The position numbers were made by a program, and so were the translations under genes. A stretch of 64,000 nucleotides of DNA from Anaerocaecibacter muris (GTDB lineage: Bacteria; Bacillota; Clostridia; Christensenellales; Pumilibacteraceae): NCBI RefSeq assembly GCF_943192945.1, contig NZ_CALPCE010000007.1, positions 50,402 through 114,401 of the forward strand, in the 5' to 3' direction. The notes beneath the pieces are model-generated. The model had not been told where the DNA came from, made no database searches, and was given only the letters and a program-made list of their open reading frames with translations. This document shows, piece after piece, positions 9,191-16,790 of the stretch. Numbering within the stretch: the stretch's first letter is position 1; each line of letters opens with the position of its first letter.

Positions 9191-9235
9191 GAAAAAGAAA
9201 AAATCGGCAAGGCACTTTTTGCTTCACCGATTTTT
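9191..9235 (-). terminator. Terminator after tRNA-Ser(CGA)
   Basis: Directly after the CCA end, minus-strand arms at 9235-9221 and 9213-9198 pair (AATCGG..AAGC with GC..TTGCCGATT) and are followed by a T run. Confidence 0.8.
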
Positions 9236-9323
9236 GGCGGAGACGGTGGGATTCGAACCCACGAGCCCTTGCAGGCTACCTGATTTCGAGTCAGGCCCGT
9301 TATGACCACTTCGATACATCTCC
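9235..9323 (-). tRNA. tRNA-Ser (anticodon CGA)
   Basis: The acceptor stem GGAGATG/CGTCTCC, a long variable arm (type II), the T-loop TTCGAAT, discriminator G and encoded CCA are all present. The anticodon loop CTCGAAA on the CCTGA/TCAGG stem reads CGA, decoding UCG as serine. It is downstream of tRNA-Pro on the same strand, about 100 bp apart, likely co-transcribed. Confidence 0.95.
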
Positions 9324-9423
9324 ATTTATCAATATTTAATTATTCGCTTTGTTCGGCTTGTTCCTTTGATTATTCGCTCAATGCTTTACGTTCGGCTTGT
9401 GATTTGATTCAATCTTGCGATTG

Positions 9424-9499
9424 TGGTCGAAGTGGCGAGACTCGAACTCGCGGCCTCATGGTCCCTAACCATGCGCGCTACCAACTGCGCTACACCTCG
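9424..9499 (-). tRNA. tRNA-Pro (anticodon AGG)
   Basis: The 76-base gene has acceptor CGAGGTG/CACTTCG, a CATGG/CCATG anticodon stem and loop TTAGGGA, which reads AGG (proline, CCU) with G37 as expected for tRNA-Pro. The T arm GCGAG-TTCGAGT-CTCGC, discriminator A and encoded CCA are intact. A wobble A34 outside tRNA-Arg(ACG) is uncommon in bacteria and would need deamination to inosine to read more than CCU. Confidence 0.93.
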
Positions 9500-9510
9500 A
9501 TAGCTAAATT

Positions 9511-9539
9511 ATTATACGCCCTTTATTCGCATTTGTCAA
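9511..9539 (-). promoter_or_regulatory. Promoter of the tRNA-Pro/tRNA-Ser unit
   Basis: Minus-strand TTGACA (9539-9534) and TATAAT (9516-9511) with a 17-bp spacer sit directly upstream of tRNA-Pro. Confidence 0.88.
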
Positions 9540-9632
9540 TCGCTTTGCCTGACTTTTCGGCGTAACTTTTAAATTATATTCGTTGCGTGTTGGGAAATTC
9601 GTCGGCGAGCTCGGCGACGTTCGGTTTTTTCG

Positions 9633-9664
9633 CAAACAAAACGGCGCGGGGTATGCCGCGCCGA
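9633..9664 (-). terminator. Terminator of the zinc-ribbon gene
   Basis: Minus-strand CGGCGCGG and CCGCGCCG arms (9663-9656, 9649-9642) with a short loop are followed by TTTTGTTT. Confidence 0.75.
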
Positions 9665-9709
9665 GCAGTCCTATTAGTCTTTTTCTATTTGCGTGCCGCG
9701 CGCTTTTTG

Positions 9710-10327
9710 TCAAGGCTTAAAGCGCACGTCGGTCACTGTGATCTTGCCGCCGCAGTCGGGGCAGGGCGCTCTTGCCGTCAAGCCGTCGAACATATAGCCC
9801 ATATTGGCGTCGTTGACGAGCGCGAGTTCATTGTTGCAAATGGGGCACTTCTGGCTGAAAACGAACGTGCGTTCTTTTTTATCCTCGACCGAGCGCACTT
9901 TGAGGAACAGGCTTTGCGTGAGCTTTTTGCATTTTCTGCAATAGAATATCGCGTCGAAAGCGACAAACCCCTCTGCGGTTTGCGCGTCCGCCCACAGCGC
10001 CATGCTTTTGTTGAGTCTGTCTATCTGTTCGGGAGTATACTTGCCGTAAATCGCTTTTATATCGTCCGCCTCGAACAGATTGATTGCCTGACCGCACACG
10101 TCGTAATTGATCATGGACAGACCGTCGGCGTTGTTCATCATGAACGCGGTGCGTTGCGCTTCGTTTTTATTGAGCAACATGCGGTTGACCGCTTCGAGCA
10201 GTTTGTCCGCGTCGCGTTCGGGGACGTTGTCCACAGCGTCCTGCAAAGTCGCAATGTCGCGCGACCCGATAGTAAACACGTGGTCTTTGCCGCATTTATT
10301 GCATTTGAAAGTAACGGTTTTAGTCAT
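9710..10327 (-). CDS. Zinc-ribbon protein of unknown function
   Basis: The 205-residue protein holds four C-x2-C pairs: CNKC near the N-terminus, CRKC near residue 128, CPIC near 160 and CPDC near 187, which suggests two zinc ribbons separated by an alpha-helical, acidic middle part. The first pair and following strand resemble the start of CpXC-type domains. No signal peptide or membrane segment is seen. It is a single-gene unit between the tRNA genes and mrnC, ending at its own terminator. I cannot assign a function beyond probable zinc binding in the cytosol. Confidence 0.6.
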   Translation of the reverse strand: MTKTVTFKCNKCGKDHVFTIGSRDIATLQDAVDNVPERDADKLLEAVNRMLLNKNEAQRTAFMMNNADGLSMINYDVCGQAINLFEADDIKAIYGKYTPEQIDRLNKSMALWADAQTAEGFVAFDAIFYCRKCKKLTQSLFLKVRSVEDKKERTFVFSQKCPICNNELALVNDANMGYMFDGLTARAPCPDCGGKITVTDVRFKP

Positions 10328-10640
10328 CAACGAGCCTCTTGTTACGTTATTCTTGATAGGATTATATACAGAAATAATACGTAAAATATATTTGCGTCGA
10401 GATTATTATATCACGGAGAATTACATAATTCAAGTATTTTCGGCAGGTTTGGCGCATTTTGTGCAATGATTCTCCTAACTTATTATAATAAACGCGTGCC
10501 GCGGGGTATTTGTCGAACGCCGCGACGATAGCGAAAATCCCGTCGAACGCGCGTCCGCACCGCTTGCTCCGCGCCCTTGTATGCGGCGAATTTAACCGCG
10601 TTCTGTACAACGCGGACGCTATTATGTACCCTTTATTTTG
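10328..10640. other. Intergenic region without a recognised gene
   Basis: About 310 bp between two divergent genes. I see AT-rich promoter-like sequence near the zinc-ribbon gene and a GC-rich stretch at 10490-10610 with no frame that resembles a protein and no clear RNA structure. Confidence 0.5.
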
Positions 10641-10669
10641 TTGACTTATGCCGAGGCAGTCTGTATAAT
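10641..10669 (+). promoter_or_regulatory. Promoter of mrnC, leaderless geometry
   Basis: TTGACT (10641-10646) and TATAAT (10664-10669) are 17 bp apart. The GTG start lies 6 bases after the -10 box, where transcription itself should begin. Confidence 0.85.
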
Positions 10670-10675
10670 AGAACT

Positions 10676-11077
10676 GTGGAAAAGTTAGGTGCGGACAGAC
10701 TTACTCCGGTCGGACTTGCGTTCGTCGGCGACGCGGTACATACGCTTTATGTCAGGGAACGCGTCGTTACGGAACTCGACGGCGTTGTCGGCACTTTGCA
10801 CACCGCGGCGTCGCGTCGGGTAAACGCCAAGGCGCAAGCGGCGGTGTTCGACGAGCTTATCCGCCGCGGCTTTTTTACCGAAGCGGAAGCGGACGTTGCG
10901 CGCCGCGCCAAAAACGCGCATCTTCATTCGCGAACAAAAGCCGCCACCCCGACGGACTACCACAAAGCGACCGCACTCGAAGCGGTTATCGGGTATGTCC
11001 ATCTGTCGGGCGAGTTCGATCGCGAAAAGCAACTGCTCGACCTGTGTTTCGACATAGGCAATCGGACGGCGGAGTAG
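10676..11077 (+). CDS. mrnC: Mini-ribonuclease III
   Basis: The 133-residue protein is a lone RNase III catalytic domain without a double-stranded RNA-binding domain, as in MrnC, which matures the ends of 23S rRNA. The signature around GDAVHTLYVRE near residue 15 holds the catalytic Asp, and the second acidic helix is seen in ATALEAVIGY near residue 104. The only sensible start is the GTG six bases after a perfect promoter, so the mRNA should be leaderless. It heads a run with thyX and rlmB, a gene order common in Clostridia, and works on the same molecule as RlmB (23S rRNA). Confidence 0.9.
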   Translation: MEKLGADRLTPVGLAFVGDAVHTLYVRERVVTELDGVVGTLHTAASRRVNAKAQAAVFDELIRRGFFTEAEADVARRAKNAHLHSRTKAATPTDYHKATALEAVIGYVHLSGEFDREKQLLDLCFDIGNRTAE

Positions 11078-11190
11078 CCGTACTGCGGTCTTTCGCCCGT
11101 CGGCAAAACGGCAAAACACTTACTATATATAATGTATATCAATCGCGCGTGCGCGGCGAATATAAAAAACCATTTACAAAAGGAAACAGT

Positions 11191-11934
11191 ATGCAGGTAT
11201 CACCCAAAGTCAAGTTAATTCGTTACACCGCCGACCCCGAAGCGACGGTTGCGCTCGCGGCAAAGCTGTGCTATTCGGACAGGGAAGTGGACGATCTCAC
11301 CGACAACATCATGTCGGGCGACAACGGGGCGTTTATAGCTCGGCTTATGGAAATGGGTCATCACTCGCCGACGGAGCACGCTTCGTTCACGTTTTCTATC
11401 GAGGGCGTGTCGCGCGCGCTGTTGGCGCAGATAACAAGACACCGCATAGCGTCGTTCTCGGTGCGTTCGCAGCGTTACGTGTCCGAGGATTCGTTCAACT
11501 ATGTAATCCCGCCCGCAATAGAGGAACTGGGCGCGGCGGCGGTCGCGCGATACGTCGGGCAAATGGATACCATAATGGACTGGTACCGCGATTGGCAGAG
11601 CGCGCTCGGCAGGGGCGAGAGTTCCAACGAGGACGCGCGGTTCATACTGCCCAACGCGTGCGAAACCAAAATGATAGTCACAATGAACGCGCGCGAGCTT
11701 ATGCACTTTTTCGAGTTGCGTTGTTGCAATCGCGCGCAGTGGGAAATTCGCAGCGTGGCGTGGAAAATGCTGGAAGAAGTCGTCAAGATCGCGCCCAACC
11801 TGTTCCGCGACTGCGGACCCGCGTGCTTGAACGGCGCGTGTCCGGAAGGCAAAAAGTCGTGCGGCAAGGCGAGCGAAGTAAAAGCGACGCGAGATAAACT
11901 GTTTGCCGCGGTCAAATCGGACAAAGCGAAATAA
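11191..11934 (+). CDS. thyX: Flavin-dependent thymidylate synthase
   Basis: ThyX makes dTMP from dUMP using FAD, NADPH and methylene-tetrahydrofolate. The family motif RHR-x7-S is present at residues 83-93 (RHRIASFSVRS), followed by the substrate-binding region and the late NARELMHFFELRCC segment that binds dUMP. The length of 247 residues is typical. I chose the ATG at 11191 because of the AAAAGGAAAC site just before it; the frame opens earlier but without similarity. It lies between mrnC and rlmB. No thyA is seen in the window. Confidence 0.95.
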   Translation: MQVSPKVKLIRYTADPEATVALAAKLCYSDREVDDLTDNIMSGDNGAFIARLMEMGHHSPTEHASFTFSIEGVSRALLAQITRHRIASFSVRSQRYVSEDSFNYVIPPAIEELGAAAVARYVGQMDTIMDWYRDWQSALGRGESSNEDARFILPNACETKMIVTMNARELMHFFELRCCNRAQWEIRSVAWKMLEEVVKIAPNLFRDCGPACLNGACPEGKKSCGKASEVKATRDKLFAAVKSDKAK

Positions 11935-11976
11935 CGTTTTTCGGTCGCGTTGGAATAAACGCGACGTGGAGCAGAT

Positions 11977-12717
11977 ATAAAGATTTACGGTAAAAACGCC
12001 GTTCTCGAACGGCTTAAAAACGGCGGAGGGCTTAACCGCGTCGAGCTTTTGAGCGGCGGCGCGCACGACGGTCGGGTGGACAAAATCCTCGACATGGCGA
12101 AGCGTGCGGGCGTGCCCGTGCGGTTTTGCGACAAGCCCGCGCTCGACCGCGCGGCGGAGGGCGCGACGCACCAGGGCTGTATCGGCTATGCGACCGACTT
12201 CGGCTATTCGGAGCTTGACGACATATTCGAGGTTGCCGAACGCCGCGGCGAACAACCTTTTATAGTAATCCTCGACGGCATAGAGGATCCGCACAACTTC
12301 GGCAGTATTTTGCGGTCGTGCGAGTGCGGCGGCGTGCACGGCGCGGTTATCGGCAAAAACAGGCAAGCGCCCGTAAACGACACCGTTATCAAAGTCGCGG
12401 AGGGCGCGGCGGAATACGTCAAGGTCGCGCGCGTCGTCAATATTAACGATGCAATACGCGAGCTTAAAAACCGCGGCGTGTGGGTGTACGCGCTCGACAT
12501 GGGCGGTGCGGACATATACAAAACCGATTTGACGGGCGCGGTCGCGCTTGTGGTCGGCGCGGAAGGCAAGGGCGTTTCGCGGCTCACGAAAGAACTTTGC
12601 GACGGCGTGCTGTCGTTGCCGATGCGCGGGCAAATCAACTCGCTCAATGCGGGTGTCGCCGCCGCGCTCGGCATATACGCAAAACTTCAATGCGATAATA
12701 AATCACGTTCCGAATAA
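11977..12717 (+). CDS. rlmB: 23S rRNA (guanosine-2'-O-)-methyltransferase, non-canonical start
   Basis: This is a SPOUT-family methylase. The C-terminal two-thirds hold motif 1 (DGIEDPHNFGSILRSCECGG), motif 2 (VVGAEGKGVSRL) and motif 3 (LPMRGQINSLNAG). The conserved N-terminal strand I-Y-G-K-N-A-V-L-E-R-L is encoded from 11983 on, but no ATG, GTG or TTG exists between the in-frame stop at 11956 and codon 25. An ATA at 11977, 5 bases after GGAG, or the ATT at 11983 would be the start. From ATA the protein has 246 residues, the normal family length. A sequencing error is possible. It is followed 11 bp later by tpiA. Confidence 0.85.
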   Translation: MKIYGKNAVLERLKNGGGLNRVELLSGGAHDGRVDKILDMAKRAGVPVRFCDKPALDRAAEGATHQGCIGYATDFGYSELDDIFEVAERRGEQPFIVILDGIEDPHNFGSILRSCECGGVHGAVIGKNRQAPVNDTVIKVAEGAAEYVKVARVVNINDAIRELKNRGVWVYALDMGGADIYKTDLTGAVALVVGAEGKGVSRLTKELCDGVLSLPMRGQINSLNAGVAAALGIYAKLQCDNKSRSE

Positions 12718-12728
12718 AGGAGAGGACC

Positions 12729-13481
12729 ATGAGAAAACCTATAATTGCAGGCAACTGGAAAATGAACAAGACCGTGGCGGAGTGTCGCGAACTTATCGAA
12801 GCGCTTGCGCCCCAAGTAAAAGGCGCGCAGTGCGACGTCGTTGTGTGCGTGCCGTATACGGATATTGCGCTCGCGGCGGAACTGTGCAAGGGCACTAACA
12901 TAGCGGTCGGCGCGCAGAACATTGCGTGGGCGGACAACGGTGCGTTCACAGGCGAAGTGTCCGCGGCAATGCTCAAAGAGGCGGGCGCGACGTATGTCGT
13001 TATCGGACACAGCGAACGCCGTCAGTATTTCGGCGAAACGGACGCGTCGGTCAACGCGCGACTCACGCAGGCGTTAAAGACGGGCTTCAATCCCATACTG
13101 TGCGTGGGCGAAATGTTGGACGAGCGCGAGGGCGGCAAGACCGAGCAAGTCTGCCGCACGCAGGTAGTCGGCGCGTTTAAGGACATATCCGCCGCCGACG
13201 CGCAAAAGGTAGTAATCGCTTACGAACCCGTATGGGCGATAGGCACGGGCAAGACCGCGACGGACGAGCAAGCCAACGAAACGATCGGCTATATCCGCTC
13301 GGTAGTCAAAGAGCTGTACGGCGCGGCGGTCGCGGACGGCATGCGCATACAGTACGGCGGAAGCATGAACGCAAAGAACGTTGCGGGGCTTATGGCTCAA
13401 CCGGAAATCGACGGCGGGCTTATAGGCGGTGCGAGCCTCAAACCCGACGATTTTGCGATAATAGTCAATACCGCGAAATAA
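12729..13481 (+). CDS. tpiA: Triosephosphate isomerase
   Basis: A full-length (250-residue) TIM barrel that interconverts dihydroxyacetone phosphate and glyceraldehyde 3-phosphate in glycolysis. Key residues are visible: Asn and Lys in GNWKMNK at residues 9-15, the catalytic His in IGHSERR near 95, and the catalytic Glu in AYEPVWAIGTG near 165, followed by the flexible loop and the phosphate-binding GGS near 210. AGGAGAGGACC precedes the start. It lies 11 bp after rlmB and 49 bp before gpmI, so glycolytic enzymes share the unit. Confidence 0.97.
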   Translation: MRKPIIAGNWKMNKTVAECRELIEALAPQVKGAQCDVVVCVPYTDIALAAELCKGTNIAVGAQNIAWADNGAFTGEVSAAMLKEAGATYVVIGHSERRQYFGETDASVNARLTQALKTGFNPILCVGEMLDEREGGKTEQVCRTQVVGAFKDISAADAQKVVIAYEPVWAIGTGKTATDEQANETIGYIRSVVKELYGAAVADGMRIQYGGSMNAKNVAGLMAQPEIDGGLIGGASLKPDDFAIIVNTAK

Positions 13482-13530
13482 CCGCAATACAATAATATCA
13501 CCAAAGAAATTTACGGAAGGTGCGAAAAAA

Positions 13531-15045
13531 ATGAACGCTTTAATTATTCTCGACGGCTTCGGCAACAACCCCGACGATTACGGCAACGCGATAAACAAAG
13601 CCGAAAAACCTTTTTTCGATTCGCTGATGAAAAAGTTTCCCAACACGCTCATTAACGCGTCGGGCTATGCCGTGGGCTTGCCCGAAGGACAAATGGGCAA
13701 CAGCGAAGTCGGGCATTTAAACCTCGGCGCGGGCAGGGTCGTGTATCAGGACATCACGACGATAGACGACGCAGTCAAGAACGGCACGTTCGACGACAAT
13801 GCGGCGTTCAACGCGGCGATCGACGCGGTCAAAGCCAACGGATCGGCAATGCACCTTGTCGGACTGTTGAGCAACGGCGGCGTTCACAGCATGAACACGC
13901 ACCTGTACGCACTGTTAAAGCTGTGCAAAAAGCGCGGCGTGGACAAGGTGTATGTGCACTGCATAACCGACGGTAGAGATGTCCCGCCCGACTCGGGTCG
14001 CGGGTTCGTGCGCGAACTTCAAGACAAGATCGACGAGATCGGCGCGGGCACGATCGCGACGATTGTCGGCAGATATTACTATATGGATAGGGATAACCGC
14101 TGGGAGCGCGTAGCGCGCGGCTATAACGCCGTGTTCGCCGCCGCGGGCAAGCATTACTCCTCTCCCGACAGCGCAATGGCGTCGAGCTATGCGGCGGGCA
14201 CTATGGACGAGTTTGTAGAGCCTGTCGTGATAGGCGAGTATAAGGGCGTAAACGCGGGCGACGCAATGATATTCTATAACTTCCGCGCCGACCGCGCGCG
14301 CCAGATTTCCCGCGCTATAACCGAACCCGACTTCGACTGTTTCGAGCGCATGGGCGGGTACAAAAAAATCACTTATGTCGGCATGACGCAGTACGACGTT
14401 ACGCTCAAAAACATAGAAACGGCGTTCCCGCCTCGGCACTTGAAAAACACGCTCGGCGAATACCTCGCTTCCAAAGGCTTGACTCAAGCCCGCGTCGCGG
14501 AAACCGAAAAGTACGCGCACGTCACGTTCTTCTTTAACGGCGGCGTGGAACAACCCAACGAAAACGAAACGCGCGTGCTTGTCGCAAGCCCCAAGGTCGC
14601 AACTTACGACCTTCAACCCGAAATGAGCGCATACGAAGTAGCAGACAAAGCAGTCGAACAGGTGGAAAGCGGTAAGGACGTACTTATCCTCAACTTTGCC
14701 AACTGCGACATGGTCGGACATACGGGCGTGCTCAACGCCGCGGTCAAAGCCGTGGAAGCGGTGGACGCATGTCTTAAAAAAGTAGTGGAAGCGGTGTGGA
14801 AAAGCGGCGGCACGGCAATAGTAACCGCCGACCACGGAAACGCGGAAGTCATGCAGTTCGAGGGCGGATCGCCTTGCACTTCGCACACGACAAATCTTGT
14901 TCCGCTGATCGTCGCGGGCGATAAGTATATCGGCAAAACGCTGAAAAGCGGCAAAGCGCTTTGCGACGTCGCGCCCACGCTTCTTGACATCATGGGCGTG
15001 GAAAAACCCGCCGAAATGACAGGCGAAAGTATTATCAATAAATAA
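13531..15045 (+). CDS. gpmI: Phosphoglycerate mutase, cofactor-independent
   Basis: The 504-residue protein converts 3-phosphoglycerate to 2-phosphoglycerate with two metal ions, usually manganese. The alkaline-phosphatase-like domain starts with LIILDGFG (metal Asp), the phosphoserine lies in GQMGNSEVGHLNLG near residue 55, the substrate domain includes ITDGRDVPP near 147, and the C-terminal metal ligands are in NCDMVGHTG and TADHGNAE. A GGAAGG site precedes the start. It ends with a terminator at 15065 and completes the tpiA-gpmI pair. Confidence 0.97.
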   Translation: MNALIILDGFGNNPDDYGNAINKAEKPFFDSLMKKFPNTLINASGYAVGLPEGQMGNSEVGHLNLGAGRVVYQDITTIDDAVKNGTFDDNAAFNAAIDAVKANGSAMHLVGLLSNGGVHSMNTHLYALLKLCKKRGVDKVYVHCITDGRDVPPDSGRGFVRELQDKIDEIGAGTIATIVGRYYYMDRDNRWERVARGYNAVFAAAGKHYSSPDSAMASSYAAGTMDEFVEPVVIGEYKGVNAGDAMIFYNFRADRARQISRAITEPDFDCFERMGGYKKITYVGMTQYDVTLKNIETAFPPRHLKNTLGEYLASKGLTQARVAETEKYAHVTFFFNGGVEQPNENETRVLVASPKVATYDLQPEMSAYEVADKAVEQVESGKDVLILNFANCDMVGHTGVLNAAVKAVEAVDACLKKVVEAVWKSGGTAIVTADHGNAEVMQFEGGSPCTSHTTNLVPLIVAGDKYIGKTLKSGKALCDVAPTLLDIMGVEKPAEMTGESIINK

Positions 15046-15064
15046 TGTTATATAAATAATGATT

Positions 15065-15095
15065 AAAGGCTTGCGATGATCGCAAGTCTTTTTAT
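15065..15095 (+). terminator. Terminator after gpmI
   Basis: GCTTGCGAT/ATCGCAAGT-type hairpin (about 15069-15088) is followed by five T. Confidence 0.85.
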
Positions 15096-15144
15096 ATAGT
15101 GCGGCGACAATAGCCGGCGAACCGCCGCAGAAATGTAAAGCCCA

Positions 15145-15173
15145 TTGACAAAGCCTAAACACAATGCTACACT
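15145..15173 (+). promoter_or_regulatory. Promoter of the GIY-YIG gene, leaderless geometry
   Basis: TTGACA (15145-15150) and TACACT (15168-15173) with a 17-bp spacer; the ATG follows the -10 box by 6 bases, so the mRNA should begin at the start codon. Confidence 0.75.
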
Positions 15174-15179
15174 GTAACA

Positions 15180-15461
15180 ATGAAATCATTTTATGTATAC
15201 ATATTGACAAATCATAGCAATACTGTGCTTTATACAGGCGTTACAAACGACATAGCGCGCCGCACGTTTGAGCATAGGCAAAAGTTTAACGACGGGTTTG
15301 CCGAGAAATACAATGCTTATAAACTTGTATATGTGGAAGAGTGCGGTAGACATACCGACGCGATCGAACGCGAAAAACAAATAAAAAAATGGCGCAGAGA
15401 AAAAAAGGTCGCGCTTATAAACAGCATAAATCCGTCATGGGAAGATTTATTTAAAGTGTGA
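15180..15461 (+). CDS. Small GIY-YIG nuclease-domain protein
   Basis: The 93-residue protein is one GIY-YIG domain of the UPF0213/YhbQ-like kind: YVYILTN at residues 5-11 (the GIY strand), LYTGVTND (the YIG strand) near 17-24, then RRTFEHR with the catalytic-type Arg and His, and the Glu of AIEREKQIKKW near 62. Such proteins are predicted DNA nucleases with poorly known roles. It has its own promoter with no leader. It is immediately followed by a 0.9-kb cluster of palindromic interspersed repeats, which may be chance or may point to a link. Confidence 0.88.
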   Translation: MKSFYVYILTNHSNTVLYTGVTNDIARRTFEHRQKFNDGFAEKYNAYKLVYVEECGRHTDAIEREKQIKKWRREKKVALINSINPSWEDLFKV

Positions 15462-15465
15462 TAAT

Positions 15466-16437
15466 AGTGCGGCTAACGCTTTTTATAAGTGTGCGGCTAA
15501 CGCCTGGATTTTTTTATGCGGCTAACGCCTTGATTTCTCCGCTACGCTCGCTATGCTCGCTTCGGTCGAAATGATGGGGAGTGTAAAGTCTAATCCCCAT
15601 CATCCCGAGCAACGCCGAGGGATCCAGGCGAACCGCCGCAGAGAGGACAAGCAAAACCGCCGCAACAGTACAGTACAATAACAAGTGCGGCTAACGCCTG
15701 GATTTCTCCGCTACGCTCGCTACGCTCGCTATGCTCGCTACGGTCGAAATGGTGGGGAGTGTAAAGTCTAATCCCCATCATCCCGAGCAACGCCGAGGGA
15801 TCCAGGCGAACCGCCGCAGAGAGGTAAAGCAAAACCGCCGCAACAGTACAGTACAATAACAAGTGCGGCTAACGCCTGGATTTCTCCGCTTCGCTCGCTG
15901 ACGCTCGCTTCGGTCGAAATGATGGGGGGAAAAGGCAAGACACGCGGTGGCATGCTCTGTCAAATGATAGGAGTGTACAGCCCAATCCCCATCATCCCGA
16001 GCAACGCCGAGGGATCCAGGCGAACCGCCGCAGGGTGGACAAGCCGTTACGTTTATCCCATTAACGTAACGCATTTATTCGGGTGCAAACACAATAAACG
16101 GTCAAAGCCCACACACAACAGAAATCCAAGCTGTGCTTGGTGCGGCTTACGCCTTGATTTCTCCGCTTCGCTCGCTGTCGCTCGCTTCGGTCGAAATGAT
16201 GGGAGGGGGATAAGATAATAAATAAGAGATAAAAGATAATAGTTGCGGAAGTTTTGCTCTGCGCAAAACTTGATTAGATATATATAGGAAAGAAATGCTC
16301 ACACCCCCATCATCCCGAGCAACGCCGAGGGATCCAGGCGAACCGCCGCAGGGTAGCAAAGCAAAACCACAGCAAAGATGCAATACTCTACCGCCGTAGG
16401 GCAAGGCATGGTGCGGTGTGCCACCCTCCACCCGTTA
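15466..16437. repeat. Four tandem palindromic repeat units
   Basis: Four units start near 15467, 15684, 15861 and 16140. Each has a left part (GTGCGGCTAACGCC, GATTTCTCCGCT, runs of CGCTCGCT, CGGTCGAAATGATGGG) and a right part (CCCCATCATCCCGAGC, GCCGAGGGATCCAGGCG, AACCGCCGCAG) that is largely the reverse complement of the left, so each unit can fold into a long hairpin. Units 2 and 3 follow within a few bases of the previous one. The frames inside are artefacts of the repeat. Unit 3 holds a 110-bp block (about 16045-16152) that recurs at about 22656-22763. Confidence 0.9.
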
Positions 16438-16549
16438 AATTTTGTCTTAAATTGTTTATTTTTGTGTCATTTTTATATTTTGACTGATATAATTTGCCTC
16501 ATATATAATAAAAATTGTAAAAATTCCCCAAAAATTTTTTAAAAACCTA

Positions 16550-16578
16550 TTGACATTAACGTTAATGTTATTTATAAT
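16550..16578 (+). promoter_or_regulatory. Promoter with embedded palindromic operator O1
   Basis: TTGACA (16550-16555) and TATAAT (16573-16578) have a 17-bp spacer. The perfect 16-bp palindrome ACATTAACGTTAATGT fills 16553-16568, covering the -35 box and spacer, so a bound repressor would block RNA polymerase. The motif type (even, central CG) fits a LacI-family regulator, which is an inference. Confidence 0.8.
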
Positions 16579-16669
16579 GATTTTAACGTAAGCGTTCTTA
16601 TCGGAACGTGACGACGAGCATCTATAACAATCGAGGAAAACGAGTGGGAAAGGTGTTTGAGATTAACAT

Positions 16670-16685
16670 ACATTAACGTTAATGT
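16670..16685. promoter_or_regulatory. Second identical operator O2
   Basis: The same 16-bp palindrome ACATTAACGTTAATGT recurs 117 bp downstream of O1, about 11 helical turns, inside the leader of the lipoprotein gene; this spacing suits DNA looping or a roadblock. Confidence 0.75.
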
Positions 16686-16790
16686 TGTTTTGCATTTGGT
16701 TTGTTATAAACAAGGGTGTGCGAGTTCGCACGATATGCGCAAATCGGTTATGCGCAAAAGCCTTGACCCAAAATAAGGAGAATGACGGGT

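Noticed and set aside
11215..15210. Long minus-strand frames (about 430-490 codons) opposite thyX-rlmB and gpmI
   Set aside because: They lie antisense to clearly recognised enzymes, have Arg/His/Val-rich composition and no motifs; they are mirror frames of GC-rich genes.
15590..16431. Small proteins inside the repeats with patterns such as FDRSEHSERSGEI
   Set aside because: These strings come from translating the palindromic repeats and recur wherever the repeat occurs; no binding sites.
15466..16437. CRISPR-like array
   Set aside because: Units are about 180-300 bp, palindromic and contain variable linkers; there is no short repeat with uniform unique spacers and no cas gene.
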